Shown: piece after piece, positions 24,682 to 34,576 of the stretch | How positions within the stretch are numbered: the first letter of the stretch is position 1 | Layout of the letters: each line of letters starts with the position of its first letter | From: Streptomyces sp. NBC_01707 | GTDB lineage: Bacteria; Actinomycetota; Actinomycetes; Streptomycetales; Streptomycetaceae | Direction of reading: 5' to 3' | Assembly: GCF_041438805.1 (NCBI RefSeq) | Contig: NZ_CP109190.1 | Location: forward strand, 2,914,001 to 2,978,000 | DNA: 64,000 nt | Notes under the pieces: generated by a model | The model's input: the letters and a program-made list of their open reading frames with translations, nothing else | What the model was told of the DNA's origin: nothing | The model's database searches: none | Position numbers and translations under genes: made by a program

Positions 24682-27225
24682 TCATGAGACGGCCTGTGCG
24701 GGCAGATCGGTACCGGTCGGAACGTATCCCGACACCGCCTTGAGCGTCAGGACCATGGTCATGCCACCACCGGGGGTGTCCTCGGCGCCGAGGGTGCCGC
24801 CCATGGACTCCACGAAGCCGCGGGCGACGGCGAGCCCGAGGCCGACTCCGGCGCCGCGCGGGGCGTCGCCGTAGCGCTGGAAGGGCTCGAAGATCCGCTC
24901 CTTGCCCTCGTCGGGGACGCCGGGACCGCGGTCGGCCACCCGGAGCTCGACCCGGGCGCCGAGCGCGCTGGCGGCCACGGTGACGCGCTCTCCGTCGGGG
25001 CTGTACTTGACGGCGTTCTCGACGATGTTCGCGACGGCGCGCTCCAGCAGCCCCGGGTCGACGGCGACCATCGGCAGCGTCTCGGGGATGTCCAGGTCGA
25101 CGCTGCCCTCCGGTACGCCTCCGAGCGCCATCGGGACCACCTCGTCGAGGTCGATCTCGCGGATCAGCGGGGTGACGGTGCCGGTCTGCAGCCTCGACAT
25201 GTCGAGGAGGTTGCCGACCAGATGGTCGAGCCGGTCGGCGCCGTTCTCGATGCCTTCGAGGAGCTCCGCCTCGTCCGCCTCCGACCAGGCCACGTCGTCG
25301 GAGCGCAGCGAGGTGACGGCGGCCTTGATGGCGGAGAGCGGGGTCCGCAGATCGTGGCTGACGGCGGCGAGGAGCGCGGTCCTTATCCGGTTCCCCTCGG
25401 CGAGCCGCCGCGCCTCCTCCGCCTCCCCGACCAGGCGCTGCCGGTCGAGTACGACGGCGGCCTGGGCGGCGAACGCACCGAGCACCCGGCGGTCCTCGGC
25501 GGGCAGCACCCGGCCGGAGAGCGCGAGCGCCATGTGGTCGCCGACGGGCATGTCCACATCGGCGTCCTCGGGGCGGGAGACGGGCGCAGGGCCGACACTG
25601 CCCGCACAGGTCCACGGGTCGACGTCGCTGCGCCGCTCCAGGAGCGCCACGGACTCCATGGCGAAGGTCTCGCGGACCCGGTCCAGCAGGGCGTCCAGTG
25701 TGGTCTCGCCGCGCAGAACGCTGCCGGCCAGGAAGGACAGTATCTCGGACTCGGCGCGCAGTCGGGCCGCCTGATGGGTACGCCGGGCCGCCAGGTCGAC
25801 GACGGAGGCCACCGCCACCGCGACCGCGAAGAAGATCACGATGGCGACGAAGTTCCTCGGGTCCTGCACCGTGAGGGTGTGGGTCGGCGGGGTGAACCAG
25901 TAGTTCAGCAGCAGCGAGCCGACGGCCGCGGACGCGAGGGCGGGCAGCAGCCCGCCGAGCAGGGCCGCGGCGACCGTCAGGAAGAGGAAGAGCAGGACGT
26001 CGTTGGCGAGCCCCGGACCGTTCGTCATGCTGGTCAGGAGCAGCGTGAGCAGGACCGGACCGCCGACCCCGGTCAACCAGCCCCAGATGATCCGGGCCCG
26101 GCCGAGCCGGGCGCCGCGGGCGATCGGGAGTCCGCGGCCCTTGGCGACCTCGTCGTGCGTGACGATGTGGACGTCGAGGTCGGGGCCGGACTCGCGGGCG
26201 ACGGTGGCGCCGACGCCGGGGCCGTAGATGTACTGCCAGGCCTTGCGGCGGCTGGAGCCGAGCACGATCTGGGTGGCGTTGACACCACGGGCGAACGCGA
26301 GGAGCGCCGAGGGTATGTCGTCGCCGATGACGTGGTGGAACGTACCGCCGAGGTCCTCGACGAGAGTGCGCTGAGCGGTGAGTTCCTTGGGCGACGCGGA
26401 GGTCAGTCCGTCGCTGCGGGCGATGTAGACGGCGAGGATCTCGCCGCCGGAGCCTTTGGCGGCCATCCGGGACGCGCGGCGGATGAGCGTACGGCCCTCG
26501 GGGCCGCCGGTGAGGCCGACGACGATGCGTTCGCGGGCCTGCCAGGTGGTGCTGATGTTGTGCTCGCCGCGGTACTGCTGGAGGTACTCGTCGACCCGGT
26601 CGGCGACCCAGAGCAGGGCGAGCTCGCGCAGGGCGGTGAGGTTGCCCGGGCGGAAGTAGTTGGACAGGGACGCGTCGATCCGGTCCGGCTTGTAGATGTT
26701 GCCATGGGCCATCCGGCGGCGCAGCGCCTGGGGTGACATGTCGACCAGTTCGATCTGGTCCGCCCGGCGGACAACCTCGTCGGGGACGGTCTCACGCTGC
26801 CGTACGCCCGTTATCGACTCGACGACGTCACCGAGCGACTCCAGGTGCTGGATGTTGACGGTGGAGACGACGTCGATGCCGGCCTGGAGGAGCTCTTCGA
26901 CGTCCTGCCAGCGTTTGGCGTTGCGGGAGCCCGGCACATTGGTGTGGGCCAGTTCGTCCACCAGGGCGACGGCCGGGCGGCGCTCCAGCACCGCATCGAC
27001 GTCCATCTCGGTGAAGACGGTGTCCCGGTAGTCGATCGCGCGACGCGGGACCTGCTCCAGGCCGTGCAGCATCACCTCGGTGCGCGGCCGGTCGTGGTGT
27101 TCCACGAACCCGACGACGCAGTCGGTGCCCCGCTCCACCCGGCGGTGCGCCTCGGAGAGCATCGCGTACGTCTTGCCGACGCCCGGTGCCGCGCCCAGGT
27201 AGATCCGAAGCTTGCCGCGTGCCAT
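24682..27225 (-). CDS. kdpD: KdpD, osmosensitive potassium-responsive histidine kinase
   Basis: An 847-aa kinase with the standard KdpD layout: N-terminal KdpD domain with Walker A GAAPGVGKT (11-19) and LVDELAHTNVPGSRN, a universal-stress-protein domain (about 230-360), four clustered membrane spans (about 388-478), a GAF-like segment, then the H-box with His624 in AVSHDLRTPL and the ATPase boxes NIVENAVKYSP, RVADRGPGVPD and GLGLAVARGF. It senses K+ and turgor and phosphorylates KdpE. All key residues seem intact. It has its own upstream gap of about 200 bp behind the ABC ATPase gene. Confidence 0.94.
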   Translation of the reverse strand: MARGKLRIYLGAAPGVGKTYAMLSEAHRRVERGTDCVVGFVEHHDRPRTEVMLHGLEQVPRRAIDYRDTVFTEMDVDAVLERRPAVALVDELAHTNVPGSRNAKRWQDVEELLQAGIDVVSTVNIQHLESLGDVVESITGVRQRETVPDEVVRRADQIELVDMSPQALRRRMAHGNIYKPDRIDASLSNYFRPGNLTALRELALLWVADRVDEYLQQYRGEHNISTTWQARERIVVGLTGGPEGRTLIRRASRMAAKGSGGEILAVYIARSDGLTSASPKELTAQRTLVEDLGGTFHHVIGDDIPSALLAFARGVNATQIVLGSSRRKAWQYIYGPGVGATVARESGPDLDVHIVTHDEVAKGRGLPIARGARLGRARIIWGWLTGVGGPVLLTLLLTSMTNGPGLANDVLLFLFLTVAAALLGGLLPALASAAVGSLLLNYWFTPPTHTLTVQDPRNFVAIVIFFAVAVAVASVVDLAARRTHQAARLRAESEILSFLAGSVLRGETTLDALLDRVRETFAMESVALLERRSDVDPWTCAGSVGPAPVSRPEDADVDMPVGDHMALALSGRVLPAEDRRVLGAFAAQAAVVLDRQRLVGEAEEARRLAEGNRIRTALLAAVSHDLRTPLSAIKAAVTSLRSDDVAWSEADEAELLEGIENGADRLDHLVGNLLDMSRLQTGTVTPLIREIDLDEVVPMALGGVPEGSVDLDIPETLPMVAVDPGLLERAVANIVENAVKYSPDGERVTVAASALGARVELRVADRGPGVPDEGKERIFEPFQRYGDAPRGAGVGLGLAVARGFVESMGGTLGAEDTPGGGMTMVLTLKAVSGYVPTGTDLPAQAVS

Positions 27226-27429
27226 GGCCCCATTGTCTTTCAGATGAGCGACTGCGGCCGGTGCGGCAGCCGCTCACGAAGCTACCTCGAATATTTGCCG
27301 CAAAGGGGACACAAGGTCGGACAGGAGACCGAATTGACGGAATTCTGATGCGCCGGATCAGGGAGATGCCGCATATCACGACAGGTAACGAAAAGTGCCC
27401 GGGCGAACCCGGACGCCCCTCCCCCGCCC

Positions 27430-28182
27430 CTACGCCTGCTGCTCGACGATATGCCCGTCCCTCAGCTCCAGCACCCGGTCCGCCAGCCCCAGCAACTGCG
27501 CATCGTGCGTCGCCACCAGCGCGGTCACTCCCTCGCTCCGTACGACGGCCCGCAGCAGCTCCATCACGGCGAGCCCTGTCTCCGCGTCGAGCTGTCCTGT
27601 CGGCTCGTCCGCGATCAGCAGCGCGGGCCGGTTGGCGAGTGCACGGGCGATGGCGACGCGCTGCTGCTGGCCGCCGGAGAGCTCCCCGGGCCGCTGCGCA
27701 CCGTGGTCGCCGAGCCCGACCAGGGAGAGCAGCAACGCCACCCGGTCCTCCCGCTCGCGCGGGTCCGCCTTGCGCAGCCGCATCGGTACGCCGACGTTCT
27801 CCGCGGCGGTCAGGATCGGGATCAGGCCGAACGACTGGAAGATGAAGCCGAGCCGGTCCCGGCGCAGCTCCAGCAGCCCGTCCTCGCCGAGCTCGGAAAG
27901 GTCCGTGCCGTCGACGGTGATCCGGCCGCGGTCGGGGCTGTCGAGGCCGCCGACCAGGTTCAGCAGGGTCGTCTTGCCGGAGCCCGAGCGCCCCTTGAGT
28001 GCGACGAGCTCACCGCGCGGCACGTCGAAGGAGATGCCGCGCAGCGCGTGGACGGCACCGGCGCCGGTTCCGTACGAGCGGTGCAGGCCCTCGATTCGGA
28101 CCATCGGCCCACGGGCCGGGTCCTCGGCGACCGCCGTGCCGCCCTGGCCGCCTGTGCTCTTTCCGCCGGTGCTGTCGGTCAT
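27430..28182 (-). CDS. ABC transporter ATP-binding protein (MacB/LolD-type), without adjacent permease
   Basis: A 250-aa ATPase with Walker A GRSGSGKTT, Q-loop FIFQSFGLIP, signature LSGGQQQRVAIARAL and Walker B LLIADEPTGQLD with VATHD. The sequence is closest in style to the MacB/LolD subfamily, whose partner is an FtsX-like permease. No permease is encoded next to it: kdpC lies upstream behind a strong terminator and kdpD lies downstream. The ATG at 28182 is chosen because GGGGGAG precedes it; an N-terminal Gly/Thr-rich tail of about 25 residues precedes the domain. It may serve a distant permease or be a remnant of a lost pair. Confidence 0.85.
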   Translation of the reverse strand: MTDSTGGKSTGGQGGTAVAEDPARGPMVRIEGLHRSYGTGAGAVHALRGISFDVPRGELVALKGRSGSGKTTLLNLVGGLDSPDRGRITVDGTDLSELGEDGLLELRRDRLGFIFQSFGLIPILTAAENVGVPMRLRKADPREREDRVALLLSLVGLGDHGAQRPGELSGGQQQRVAIARALANRPALLIADEPTGQLDAETGLAVMELLRAVVRSEGVTALVATHDAQLLGLADRVLELRDGHIVEQQA

Positions 28183-28278
28183 GCGCTCCCCCATGCGTGG
28201 TCGGTCCCCGTCGGCCGCCAGTATGTGCATGAGGCACACGGCCGGGCAATGCCCGAGATCCTCCGGGCAGGCACAGCG

Positions 28279-28320
28279 CCGGGCCGCCGTGGTCCGTACA
28301 GCATGACCACGGCGGCCCGG
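28279..28320 (-). terminator. Strong hairpin terminator after kdpC
   Basis: A perfect 16-bp inverted repeat (CCGGGCCGCCGTGGTC and its complement) with a 10-nt loop, 20 bp past the kdpC stop. It separates kdpFABC from the ABC ATPase and kdpDE. Confidence 0.85.
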
Positions 28321-28339
28321 CGCATCCGTCGGCGGAGAA

Positions 28340-29017
28340 TCAACCCCCGTTCACCAGCTCCTTGAGTGCGATGTTGAGCTGCAGGACGTTGACTCGCGGC
28401 TCCCCCACGAAACCGAGGATCCGGCCGTCGGTGTGCTGTTCCACCAGCTTCTCCACCTGGTCGACGCCGAGGTGGTTCCGCTCGGCGACGCGGCGTACCT
28501 GGATCTGTGCGTACTGCGGGGAGATGGCCGGGTCGAGACCGGAGCCGGAGGAGGTGACGGCGTCGGCCGGCACGTCCGAGGGGCTGACCGGGTGGCCGGG
28601 CACGGAGTTGTCCTTGACGACGGCGGCCTTGGCGGCGGTGACCCAGTCGATCAGGTCCTTGTTGTCGCCGGACCGGTTGGTCGCGCCGGACAGGATCAGC
28701 TTGTACTGGGTGTTGACGCTGTTGGTGCCGAGTCCGTTGGACGGGCGCGGCTGGAACCACTTGAGGTCCGGGGCCGCGGTCTCCTCGCCCTTCTTCAGCG
28801 GCAGGTCGTAGCGCTGGCCGATGAGCTCGGAACCGACGACCTTGCCGTTCGCCGTGATCTCGGAACCGTTGGCCTTGCCCGGGAGGATGCCCTGGGCGAC
28901 ACCGGTGACCGCGAGCGGGTAGATCACGCCGCAGACGATCGTGAGGACGAGCAGGGCGCGCAGCCCGGCCCAAAGCAGCCGAACGGTGTTTCCTGCGGAG
29001 TTGTTCATGGAGGTCAT
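28340..29017 (-). CDS. kdpC: KdpC, potassium-transporting ATPase subunit C
   Basis: A 225-aa protein with one N-terminal membrane span (about residues 15-38, LRALLVLTIVCGVIYPLAVTG) and an extracytoplasmic domain with QRYDLPLK, FQPRPSNG, DAVTSSGSGLDPAISP and LVEQHTDGRILGFVGEPRVN, all KdpC signatures. It stabilises the KdpFABC complex and helps ATP binding by KdpB. It starts 7 nt after the kdpB stop. Length is slightly above the usual 190-200 aa because of insertions around residues 95-130. Confidence 0.93.
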   Translation of the reverse strand: MTSMNNSAGNTVRLLWAGLRALLVLTIVCGVIYPLAVTGVAQGILPGKANGSEITANGKVVGSELIGQRYDLPLKKGEETAAPDLKWFQPRPSNGLGTNSVNTQYKLILSGATNRSGDNKDLIDWVTAAKAAVVKDNSVPGHPVSPSDVPADAVTSSGSGLDPAISPQYAQIQVRRVAERNHLGVDQVEKLVEQHTDGRILGFVGEPRVNVLQLNIALKELVNGG

Positions 29018-29024
29018 GGCGCGA

Positions 29025-31163
29025 TCAGCCGATTCCGGGAATGAGGGAGAGGATCAGGTCGATGATCTTGATGCCGATGAACGGGGCGACCAGGCCGCCG
29101 AGTCCGTAGATCCCGAGGTTGCGGCGGAGCATCGAGTCGGCACTGCTCGGCCGGTAGCGCACGCCCTTCAGGGCGAGCGGCACCAGCGCGATGATGATCA
29201 ACGCGTTGAAGACGACCGCGGACAGGATCGCCGACTGCGGCGAGGACAGCTGCATGATGTTCAGCTTGTCCAGGCCCGGGTAGACCACCGCGAACATCGC
29301 CGGGATGATCGCGAAGTACTTCGCGACGTCGTTGGCGATCGAGAAGGTGGTCAGCGCACCGCGGGTGATCAGCAGTTGCTTGCCGATCTCGACGATCTCG
29401 ATGAGCTTGGTCGGGTTGGAGTCCAGGTCCACCATGTTCCCGGCCTCCTTGGCGGCCGAGGTGCCCGTGTTCATCGCCACGCCGACGTCCGCCTGAGCGA
29501 GCGCGGGCGCGTCGTTCGTACCGTCACCGGTCATCGCGACGAGCTTGCCGCCCGCCTGCTCACGCTTGATGAGGGCCATCTTGTCCTCGGGCGTGGCCTC
29601 CGCTAGGAAGTCGTCGACCCCCGCCTCCTCGGCGATGGCCTTCGCGGTCAGCGGGTTGTCGCCCGTGATCATGACCGTCTTGATGCCCATGCGGCGCAGC
29701 TCGTCGAACCGCTCCCGCATGCCCTCCTTGACGACGTCCTTGAGGTGGATGACACCGAGGACCCGGGCGCCCCGCTCGTCGTCGACGGCGACGAGCAACG
29801 GCGTACCGCCCGCCTGGGAGATCCGATCCGTGAGCGTGCGGGCGTCCGGCGAGACGGTGCCGCCCCGCTCCTCGACCCAGGCGACGACCGAGCCGGTCGC
29901 ACCCTTGCGGATCCTGCGTCCCTCGACGTCCACACCCGACATCCGGGTCTGTGCGGTGAAGCCGACCCACTCGGCCCCGGTGAGCTGGCCCTGGTGGCGC
30001 TCGCGAAGCCCGTACTTCTCCTTCGCCAGTACGACGACGGAGCGGCCTTCGGGCGTCTCGTCGGCCAGCGAGGAGAGCTGGGCGGCGTCCGCCAGCTCGG
30101 CCTCCGTCGTGCCCTTGACGGGTACGAACTCGGCGGCCTGCCGGTTGCCGAGCGTGATGGTGCCGGTCTTGTCGAGCAGCAGCGTCGACACATCGCCGGC
30201 GGCTTCCACCGCGCGTCCCGACATGGCGAGCACATTGCGCTGGACGAGGCGGTCCATGCCCGCGATACCGATCGCGGAGAGCAGCGCGCCGATCGTGGTC
30301 GGGATCAGGCAGACCAGCAGGGCGGTCAGCACGATCATCGACTGCCTTTGACCCGCGTAGATCGCGAACGGCTGCAGGGTGACGACGGCCAGCAGGAAGA
30401 CGATGGTGAGGGACGCGAGCAGGATGTTCAGCGCGATCTCGTTGGGCGTCTTCTGCCGGGAGGCACCTTCCACCAGACTGATCATCCGGTCGATGAACGT
30501 CTCACCGGGCTTCGTCGTGATCTTGACGACGATGCGGTCGGAGAGCACCTTCGTGCCGCCGGTGACCGCGCTGCGGTCGCCACCCGACTCCCGGATGACC
30601 GGCGCCGACTCACCCGTGATGGCCGACTCGTCGACGGAGGCGACACCCTCGACGACGTCACCGTCGCCGGGGACGATGTCGCCCGCCTCGCAGACCACCA
30701 GGTCACCGATGCGCAGATCGGTGCCCTGTACGCGCTCCTCGTTCTTCCCCACGAGCCGGCGCGCGACGGTGTCGGTCTTGGCCTTGCGCAGCGTGTCGGC
30801 CTGGGCCTTGCCGCGGCCCTCGGCGACCGCCTCCGCCAGGTTGGCGAAGATCGTGGTGAGCCAGAGCCACGCGGCGATCGCCCAGCCGAACCAGTCGGTC
30901 GGGTCCAGGGCGGCCAGGACGGTGGTGAGCACCGAACCGGCCAGGACCACGAACATCACCGGTGACTTGACCATCACCCGGGGGTCGAGCTTGCGCACCG
31001 CGTCGGGGAAGGACTTGAGCAGTTGCTTGGGGTCGAACAGCCCGGCGCCGACGCGCCCGCTGTCGGGCTTGTGCCCGGAGGGCACGTCCTGGTGCGGCGC
31101 ACGGGTCGGAGTGATGGTGGACATGGAGCCGGGCTCCTCTTGCTTCTCTGTACGAGTGGTCAT
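29025..31163 (-). CDS. kdpB: KdpB, P-type ATPase catalytic subunit of the high-affinity K+ pump
   Basis: A 712-aa P-type ATPase with the actuator TGES (183-186), phosphorylation site Asp331 in DKTGT, nucleotide-domain KGATGS and hinge [29 protein letters not shown]-type TM1 and the NEIALNILL segment match KdpB. It hydrolyses ATP to drive K+ import through KdpA. The ATG at 31163 overlaps the kdpA stop by 4 nt, which sets the start. The first 35 residues are hydrophilic. Confidence 0.95.
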   Translation of the reverse strand: MTTRTEKQEEPGSMSTITPTRAPHQDVPSGHKPDSGRVGAGLFDPKQLLKSFPDAVRKLDPRVMVKSPVMFVVLAGSVLTTVLAALDPTDWFGWAIAAWLWLTTIFANLAEAVAEGRGKAQADTLRKAKTDTVARRLVGKNEERVQGTDLRIGDLVVCEAGDIVPGDGDVVEGVASVDESAITGESAPVIRESGGDRSAVTGGTKVLSDRIVVKITTKPGETFIDRMISLVEGASRQKTPNEIALNILLASLTIVFLLAVVTLQPFAIYAGQRQSMIVLTALLVCLIPTTIGALLSAIGIAGMDRLVQRNVLAMSGRAVEAAGDVSTLLLDKTGTITLGNRQAAEFVPVKGTTEAELADAAQLSSLADETPEGRSVVVLAKEKYGLRERHQGQLTGAEWVGFTAQTRMSGVDVEGRRIRKGATGSVVAWVEERGGTVSPDARTLTDRISQAGGTPLLVAVDDERGARVLGVIHLKDVVKEGMRERFDELRRMGIKTVMITGDNPLTAKAIAEEAGVDDFLAEATPEDKMALIKREQAGGKLVAMTGDGTNDAPALAQADVGVAMNTGTSAAKEAGNMVDLDSNPTKLIEIVEIGKQLLITRGALTTFSIANDVAKYFAIIPAMFAVVYPGLDKLNIMQLSSPQSAILSAVVFNALIIIALVPLALKGVRYRPSSADSMLRRNLGIYGLGGLVAPFIGIKIIDLILSLIPGIG

Positions 31164-32824
31164 GACGCCAGCCCCTCGGCCAGCGGTCCCAGCGCCAGCG
31201 CCGGGAAGAAGGTCAGACCGGTCACGATCAGGATCGTGCCGACCAGCAGACCGGTGAAGAGCGGCTTGTGCGTGCCGAGCGTGCCGACGGTCGCCGGGAC
31301 GGGCTTCTGCTCGGCGAGCGAACCGGCCAGCGCCAGAACGAACACCATGGGCAGGAACCGGCCCAGCAGCATCGCGAGCCCGATCGTGGTGTTGAACCAC
31401 TGCGTGTCGGCGTTCAGACCCGCGAAGGCCGAACCGTTGTTGTTGGCACCCGAGGTGTACGCGTACAAGATCTCGGAGAACCCGTGCGCACCGGAGTTGG
31501 TCATCGAATGGACCGGGGTGGGCAGGGCCATCGCCGCGGCGGTGAAGCAGAGCACCAGCGCCGGAGTGATCAGGATGTAGCAGGCCGCGAGCTTGATCTC
31601 ACGGGTGCCGATCTTCTTGCCGAGATACTCCGGCGTACGGCCGACCATCAGACCCGCGATGAACACCGCGATGATCGCCATGATCAGCATCCCGTACAGA
31701 CCCGACCCGGTACCACCGGGAGCGATCTCACCGAGCTGCATGCCCAGCATGGTGATACCGCCACCGAAACCGGTGAACGAGGAGTGGAACGAGTTCACCG
31801 CGCCCGTCGAGGTGAGCGTGGTGGCCACCGCGAAGATCGACGAACCGCCGATTCCGAAGCGGGTCTCCTTGCCCTCCATCGCCCCACCCGCGATGTCGAA
31901 CGCGGGCCCGTGGTGGGCGAACTCGGTCCACATCATCAGCGCGCTGAAGCCGAGCCAGATCACGCCCATCGTGGCGAGGATCGCGTAACCCTGCTTGAGG
32001 GAGCCGACCATCCGGCCGAAGGTACGGGTCAGCGCGAACGGGATGACCAGGATCAGGAAGATCTCGAGAAGGTTGGAGAGCCCGTTGGGGTTCTCGAACG
32101 GGTGGGCCGAGTTGGCGTTGAAGTAACCGCCGCCGTTCGTGCCCAGCTCCTTGATCGCCTCCTGGGAGGCGACCGCACCACCGTTCCACTGCTGCGAGCC
32201 GCCCAGGAACTGGCCGACACCGTGGATACCGGAGAAGTTCTGGATCGCGCCGCACGCGACCAGGAGGATCGCACCGACCACGGCGATCGGCAGCAGGATC
32301 CGTACGGTGCCGCGCACCAGGTCGGACCAGAAGTTGCCGAGCTCACCGGTGCGCGAGCGGGCAAAACCACGCACCAGCGCCACCGCGACAGCGATACCCA
32401 CCGCGGCCGAGACGAAGTTCTGCACCGCCAGGCCGCCGGTCTGCACGACGTGGCCCATGGCCTGCTCGCCGTAGTACGACTGCCAGTTGGTGTTCGCGAC
32501 GAAGGACGCCGCCGTGTTGAACGCCTGGTCCGGATCGATCGAGGCGAAGCCGAGCGAGCCGGGCAGACTGCCCTGGACACGCTGCAGCAGGTAGAGGAAG
32601 AGGACGCTCACCGCGGAGAACGCGAGGACACCGCGCAGATAGGCGGGCCAGCGCATCTCCGTATCGGGATTGGCGCCGATGGACTTGTAGATCCACTTCT
32701 CGACACGCAGGTGCTTCTTCGAGGAGTAGACGGCGGCCATGTAGTCGCCGAGGGGGCGGTACGCCAGACCCAGCGCCACCACGAGCGCGAGCAACTGGAG
32801 CACACCAGCGAGGACGGGGCTCAT
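31160..32824 (-). CDS. kdpA: KdpA, potassium-binding and translocating subunit
   Basis: A 554-aa subunit of the superfamily of K+ transporters with four pore repeats. Selectivity-loop sequences are visible: [40 protein letters not shown], and [16 protein letters not shown] near residue 345. The N-terminal segment [11 protein letters not shown] is typical. It forms the K+ channel-like pore of KdpFABC. It is translationally coupled to kdpB and starts 7 nt after the kdpF stop. Confidence 0.95.
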   Translation of the reverse strand: MSPVLAGVLQLLALVVALGLAYRPLGDYMAAVYSSKKHLRVEKWIYKSIGANPDTEMRWPAYLRGVLAFSAVSVLFLYLLQRVQGSLPGSLGFASIDPDQAFNTAASFVANTNWQSYYGEQAMGHVVQTGGLAVQNFVSAAVGIAVAVALVRGFARSRTGELGNFWSDLVRGTVRILLPIAVVGAILLVACGAIQNFSGIHGVGQFLGGSQQWNGGAVASQEAIKELGTNGGGYFNANSAHPFENPNGLSNLLEIFLILVIPFALTRTFGRMVGSLKQGYAILATMGVIWLGFSALMMWTEFAHHGPAFDIAGGAMEGKETRFGIGGSSIFAVATTLTSTGAVNSFHSSFTGFGGGITMLGMQLGEIAPGGTGSGLYGMLIMAIIAVFIAGLMVGRTPEYLGKKIGTREIKLAACYILITPALVLCFTAAAMALPTPVHSMTNSGAHGFSEILYAYTSGANNNGSAFAGLNADTQWFNTTIGLAMLLGRFLPMVFVLALAGSLAEQKPVPATVGTLGTHKPLFTGLLVGTILIVTGLTFFPALALGPLAEGLAS

Positions 32825-32831
32825 ATCGGGC

Positions 32832-32921
32832 TCAGAACCTCTCCGGGTAGAGAAGGGCGAGGACGAGATAGCCCAGCAGGGCGACGGCCACGATCAGACC
32901 GACAACGTTCTCGGCAGTCAC
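32832..32921 (-). CDS. kdpF: KdpF, small stabilising subunit of the Kdp pump
   Basis: A 29-aa single-span peptide ([20 protein letters not shown], then ending LYPERF), matching KdpF in size and in the conserved YLVxALLxPE(R/K)F end. It binds at the KdpA surface and stabilises the complex. The GTG start overlaps the stop of a 27-aa upstream reading frame by 4 nt (GTGA). Confidence 0.9.
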   Translation of the reverse strand: MTAENVVGLIVAVALLGYLVLALLYPERF

Positions 32922-33001
32922 AGCTTCGCCACCCCCTTGGCAACGAGAGCCACCAGCGCGAAGACCGCGATCGTGGTGACGACGAAGGCCATGTCGGCCA
33001 C
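32918..33001 (-). CDS. 27-aa membrane peptide upstream of kdpF (possible extra Kdp small subunit or leader peptide)
   Basis: GTG at 33001 opens a 27-codon frame whose product begins MADMAFVVTTIAVFALVALV and ends with a basic tail including two Lys after the span. It would form one membrane segment. AGGAG sits 9 bases before the GTG. Its TGA overlaps the kdpF GTG by 4 nt, so it is the first cistron of the kdp operon if translated. Coupling, a good ribosome-binding site and membrane-like composition argue for a real gene. I know no function for it. Confidence 0.65.
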   Translation of the reverse strand: MADMAFVVTTIAVFALVALVAKGVAKL

Positions 33002-33014
33002 CGTGTGCTCCTAG

Positions 33015-33040
33015 ATGAGGTTCGGATTTTCGGACCTCAT
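33015..33040 (-). promoter_or_regulatory. Imperfect inverted repeat in the kdp operon leader
   Basis: ATGAGGTTCG and CGGACCTCAT form a 10-bp inverted repeat with one mismatch around an A/T-rich 6-nt centre. It ends 14 bp before the first start codon and just before the AGGAG site. It could be the KdpE operator or a 5' UTR hairpin; the sequence alone does not decide. Confidence 0.4.
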
Positions 33041-33188
33041 GAGCAAACCCTCGTCCGAAGCCCTTGCGGCCTGCGTTGATGCCTTTCTTACGGAGAGGCG
33101 TGCGCCCTTGACGGCGCCCATACGTGCCTCATACGCGCCCGATATACGCGCCGGTACGCGCGCCGCGCGGGCACCTCGGGCACACAGA

Positions 33189-33237
33189 AGGCCGGTGGGC
33201 CGCACCTCCCTCGAAGGGAAGTACGGCCCACCGGCCT
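33189..33237 (-). terminator. Hairpin terminator after the DUF3710 gene
   Basis: A perfect 14-bp inverted repeat (AGGCCGGTGGGCCG and its complement) around a 21-nt loop, 28 bp past the DUF3710 stop on the minus strand. The loop contains a further short CTCCC/GGGAA pairing. Confidence 0.75.
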
Positions 33238-33264
33238 GAGCTGTCTCGAGCCGCGGTCGGCGGC

Positions 33265-34038
33265 TCAGCGCACCTCGGTGATCTCGGGCCCGCGCTGGAG
33301 CTGACCCATGCCACCGGAGAACTTCGAGCCCTCCTGGTCCTCCTGCTGCACGCCCTCGGGCACCATCTGGGCGTCGTTGGGGAGCTTGAGGACGATCGGG
33401 TCGCGCGGCGCCATCGGGCCCTCGCCACGGACGACCACGGTGTCCCGGAAGATCGTTTCCAGCAGTCCGGCGGCCTCCGGCTGCACGGCACCCTGACCGG
33501 AGATCACTCCGCGAAGGAACCAGCGGGGCCCGTCGACGCCGACGAAGCGCACCAGCTGCACGCCGTTCGTCCCGTCCGGAAGCTGTACGGGGACCTGCGC
33601 CCGCAGCTCCCAGCCCAGCGGACCTTCGAGCTCGTCGATGATCCCGCCCTGCTTGGTGATGCCGGTGGCGATCTCCTCGCGGACCTCGCCCCAGATGCCC
33701 TCCTTCTTGGGGGCGGCGAAGGCCTGCAGCTGGATCGCGCTGTCGCGCAGCACGACGGTGGCGGCGACGATCGCGTCTCCGGCGACCTCGACGCGCAGCT
33801 CCATGCCTTCGACCCCGGGGACAAAGATGCCGCCCAGGTCGACCCGGCCCTCGCCGGGCTGGGAGACCTCGTCGATGTCCCACGGTCCGTCCGGGCGCGG
33901 CGCCGGCGGGAGATTCACCCGGCGCGCACCGTTCTCGGCGGCGTCGGTGCCATCGTGCTCGTCGACGACCTGCTCGGCCTCGCGCGCTTCGTCCGCCACA
34001 TCCTCGGCGGAACCACTCTTCTTGCGACGTCCGAACAC
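33265..34038 (-). CDS. DUF3710 domain-containing protein
   Basis: A 257-aa soluble protein with a charged N-terminal 45 residues (FGRRKKSGSAEDVADEARE) and the DUF3710 core: GPWDIDEVSQPGEGRVDLG, a beta-rich VEGMELRVEV stretch, LDELEGPLGWELRAQVPV-like sequence and FVGVDGPRWFLRGVISG. It is conserved next to dut in actinobacteria; function unknown. The GTG at 34038 is chosen because GGAAGGA lies 7 nt upstream. It begins 1 nt after the dut stop, so the genes are co-transcribed. Confidence 0.8.
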   Translation of the reverse strand: MFGRRKKSGSAEDVADEAREAEQVVDEHDGTDAAENGARRVNLPPAPRPDGPWDIDEVSQPGEGRVDLGGIFVPGVEGMELRVEVAGDAIVAATVVLRDSAIQLQAFAAPKKEGIWGEVREEIATGITKQGGIIDELEGPLGWELRAQVPVQLPDGTNGVQLVRFVGVDGPRWFLRGVISGQGAVQPEAAGLLETIFRDTVVVRGEGPMAPRDPIVLKLPNDAQMVPEGVQQEDQEGSKFSGGMGQLQRGPEITEVR

Positions 34039-34039
34039 G

Positions 34040-34576
34040 TCACTGTCCTTCCCGGTCGGGTACGACCGAAGCGTAGCTGTTCCCGCCCTGGGTGATCCCG
34101 CCCCTGACGCCATCAACATCATCGCCGGTGGCATGCCCACCGGTGGATCCGAAACCACCCTCGCCCCGGGCCGAGCCGGGCAGCTCCGACACCTCGTGGA
34201 AGCGCACCTTCTCGACCTGCTGGACGACCAGTTGGGCAACCCGGTCGAACCGCTCGAACCGTACGGTCTCGCGCGGGTCGAGATTGATGACGATCACCTT
34301 GATCTCTCCACGGTACCCGGCATCAACCGTCCCCGGGGCATTCACGAGCGCGACTCCGCAGCGTGCTGCGAGGCCGGACCGTGGGTGCACGAAGGCGGCG
34401 TACCCGTCGGGCAGGGCGATCGACACGCCGGTGGGCAGCACCGCCCGTTCCCCGGGGGCGAGTTCGGCGGCCTCGGTGGTCACCAGGTCGGCCCCCGCGT
34501 CGCCCGGGTGCCCATATGCCGGAATCGGCACCTCCGGATCGACCCGGCGAATAAGTACGTCGACGGGATGGCGCAT
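34040..34576 (-). CDS. dut: Deoxyuridine 5'-triphosphate nucleotidohydrolase (dUTPase)
   Basis: A 178-aa trimeric dUTPase with the five family motifs visible: GDAGADLV, PRSGLAARCG, NAPGTVDAGYRGEI, DRVAQLVVQ and the C-terminal P-loop-like RGEGGFGSTGG. It hydrolyses dUTP to dUMP and pyrophosphate, keeping uracil out of DNA and feeding thymidylate synthesis. The start at MRHPVDVLIRRV shares one base with the stop of the thioesterase gene. The tail after motif 5 is about 30 residues longer than minimal dUTPases. Confidence 0.95.
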   Translation of the reverse strand: MRHPVDVLIRRVDPEVPIPAYGHPGDAGADLVTTEAAELAPGERAVLPTGVSIALPDGYAAFVHPRSGLAARCGVALVNAPGTVDAGYRGEIKVIVINLDPRETVRFERFDRVAQLVVQQVEKVRFHEVSELPGSARGEGGFGSTGGHATGDDVDGVRGGITQGGNSYASVVPDREGQ

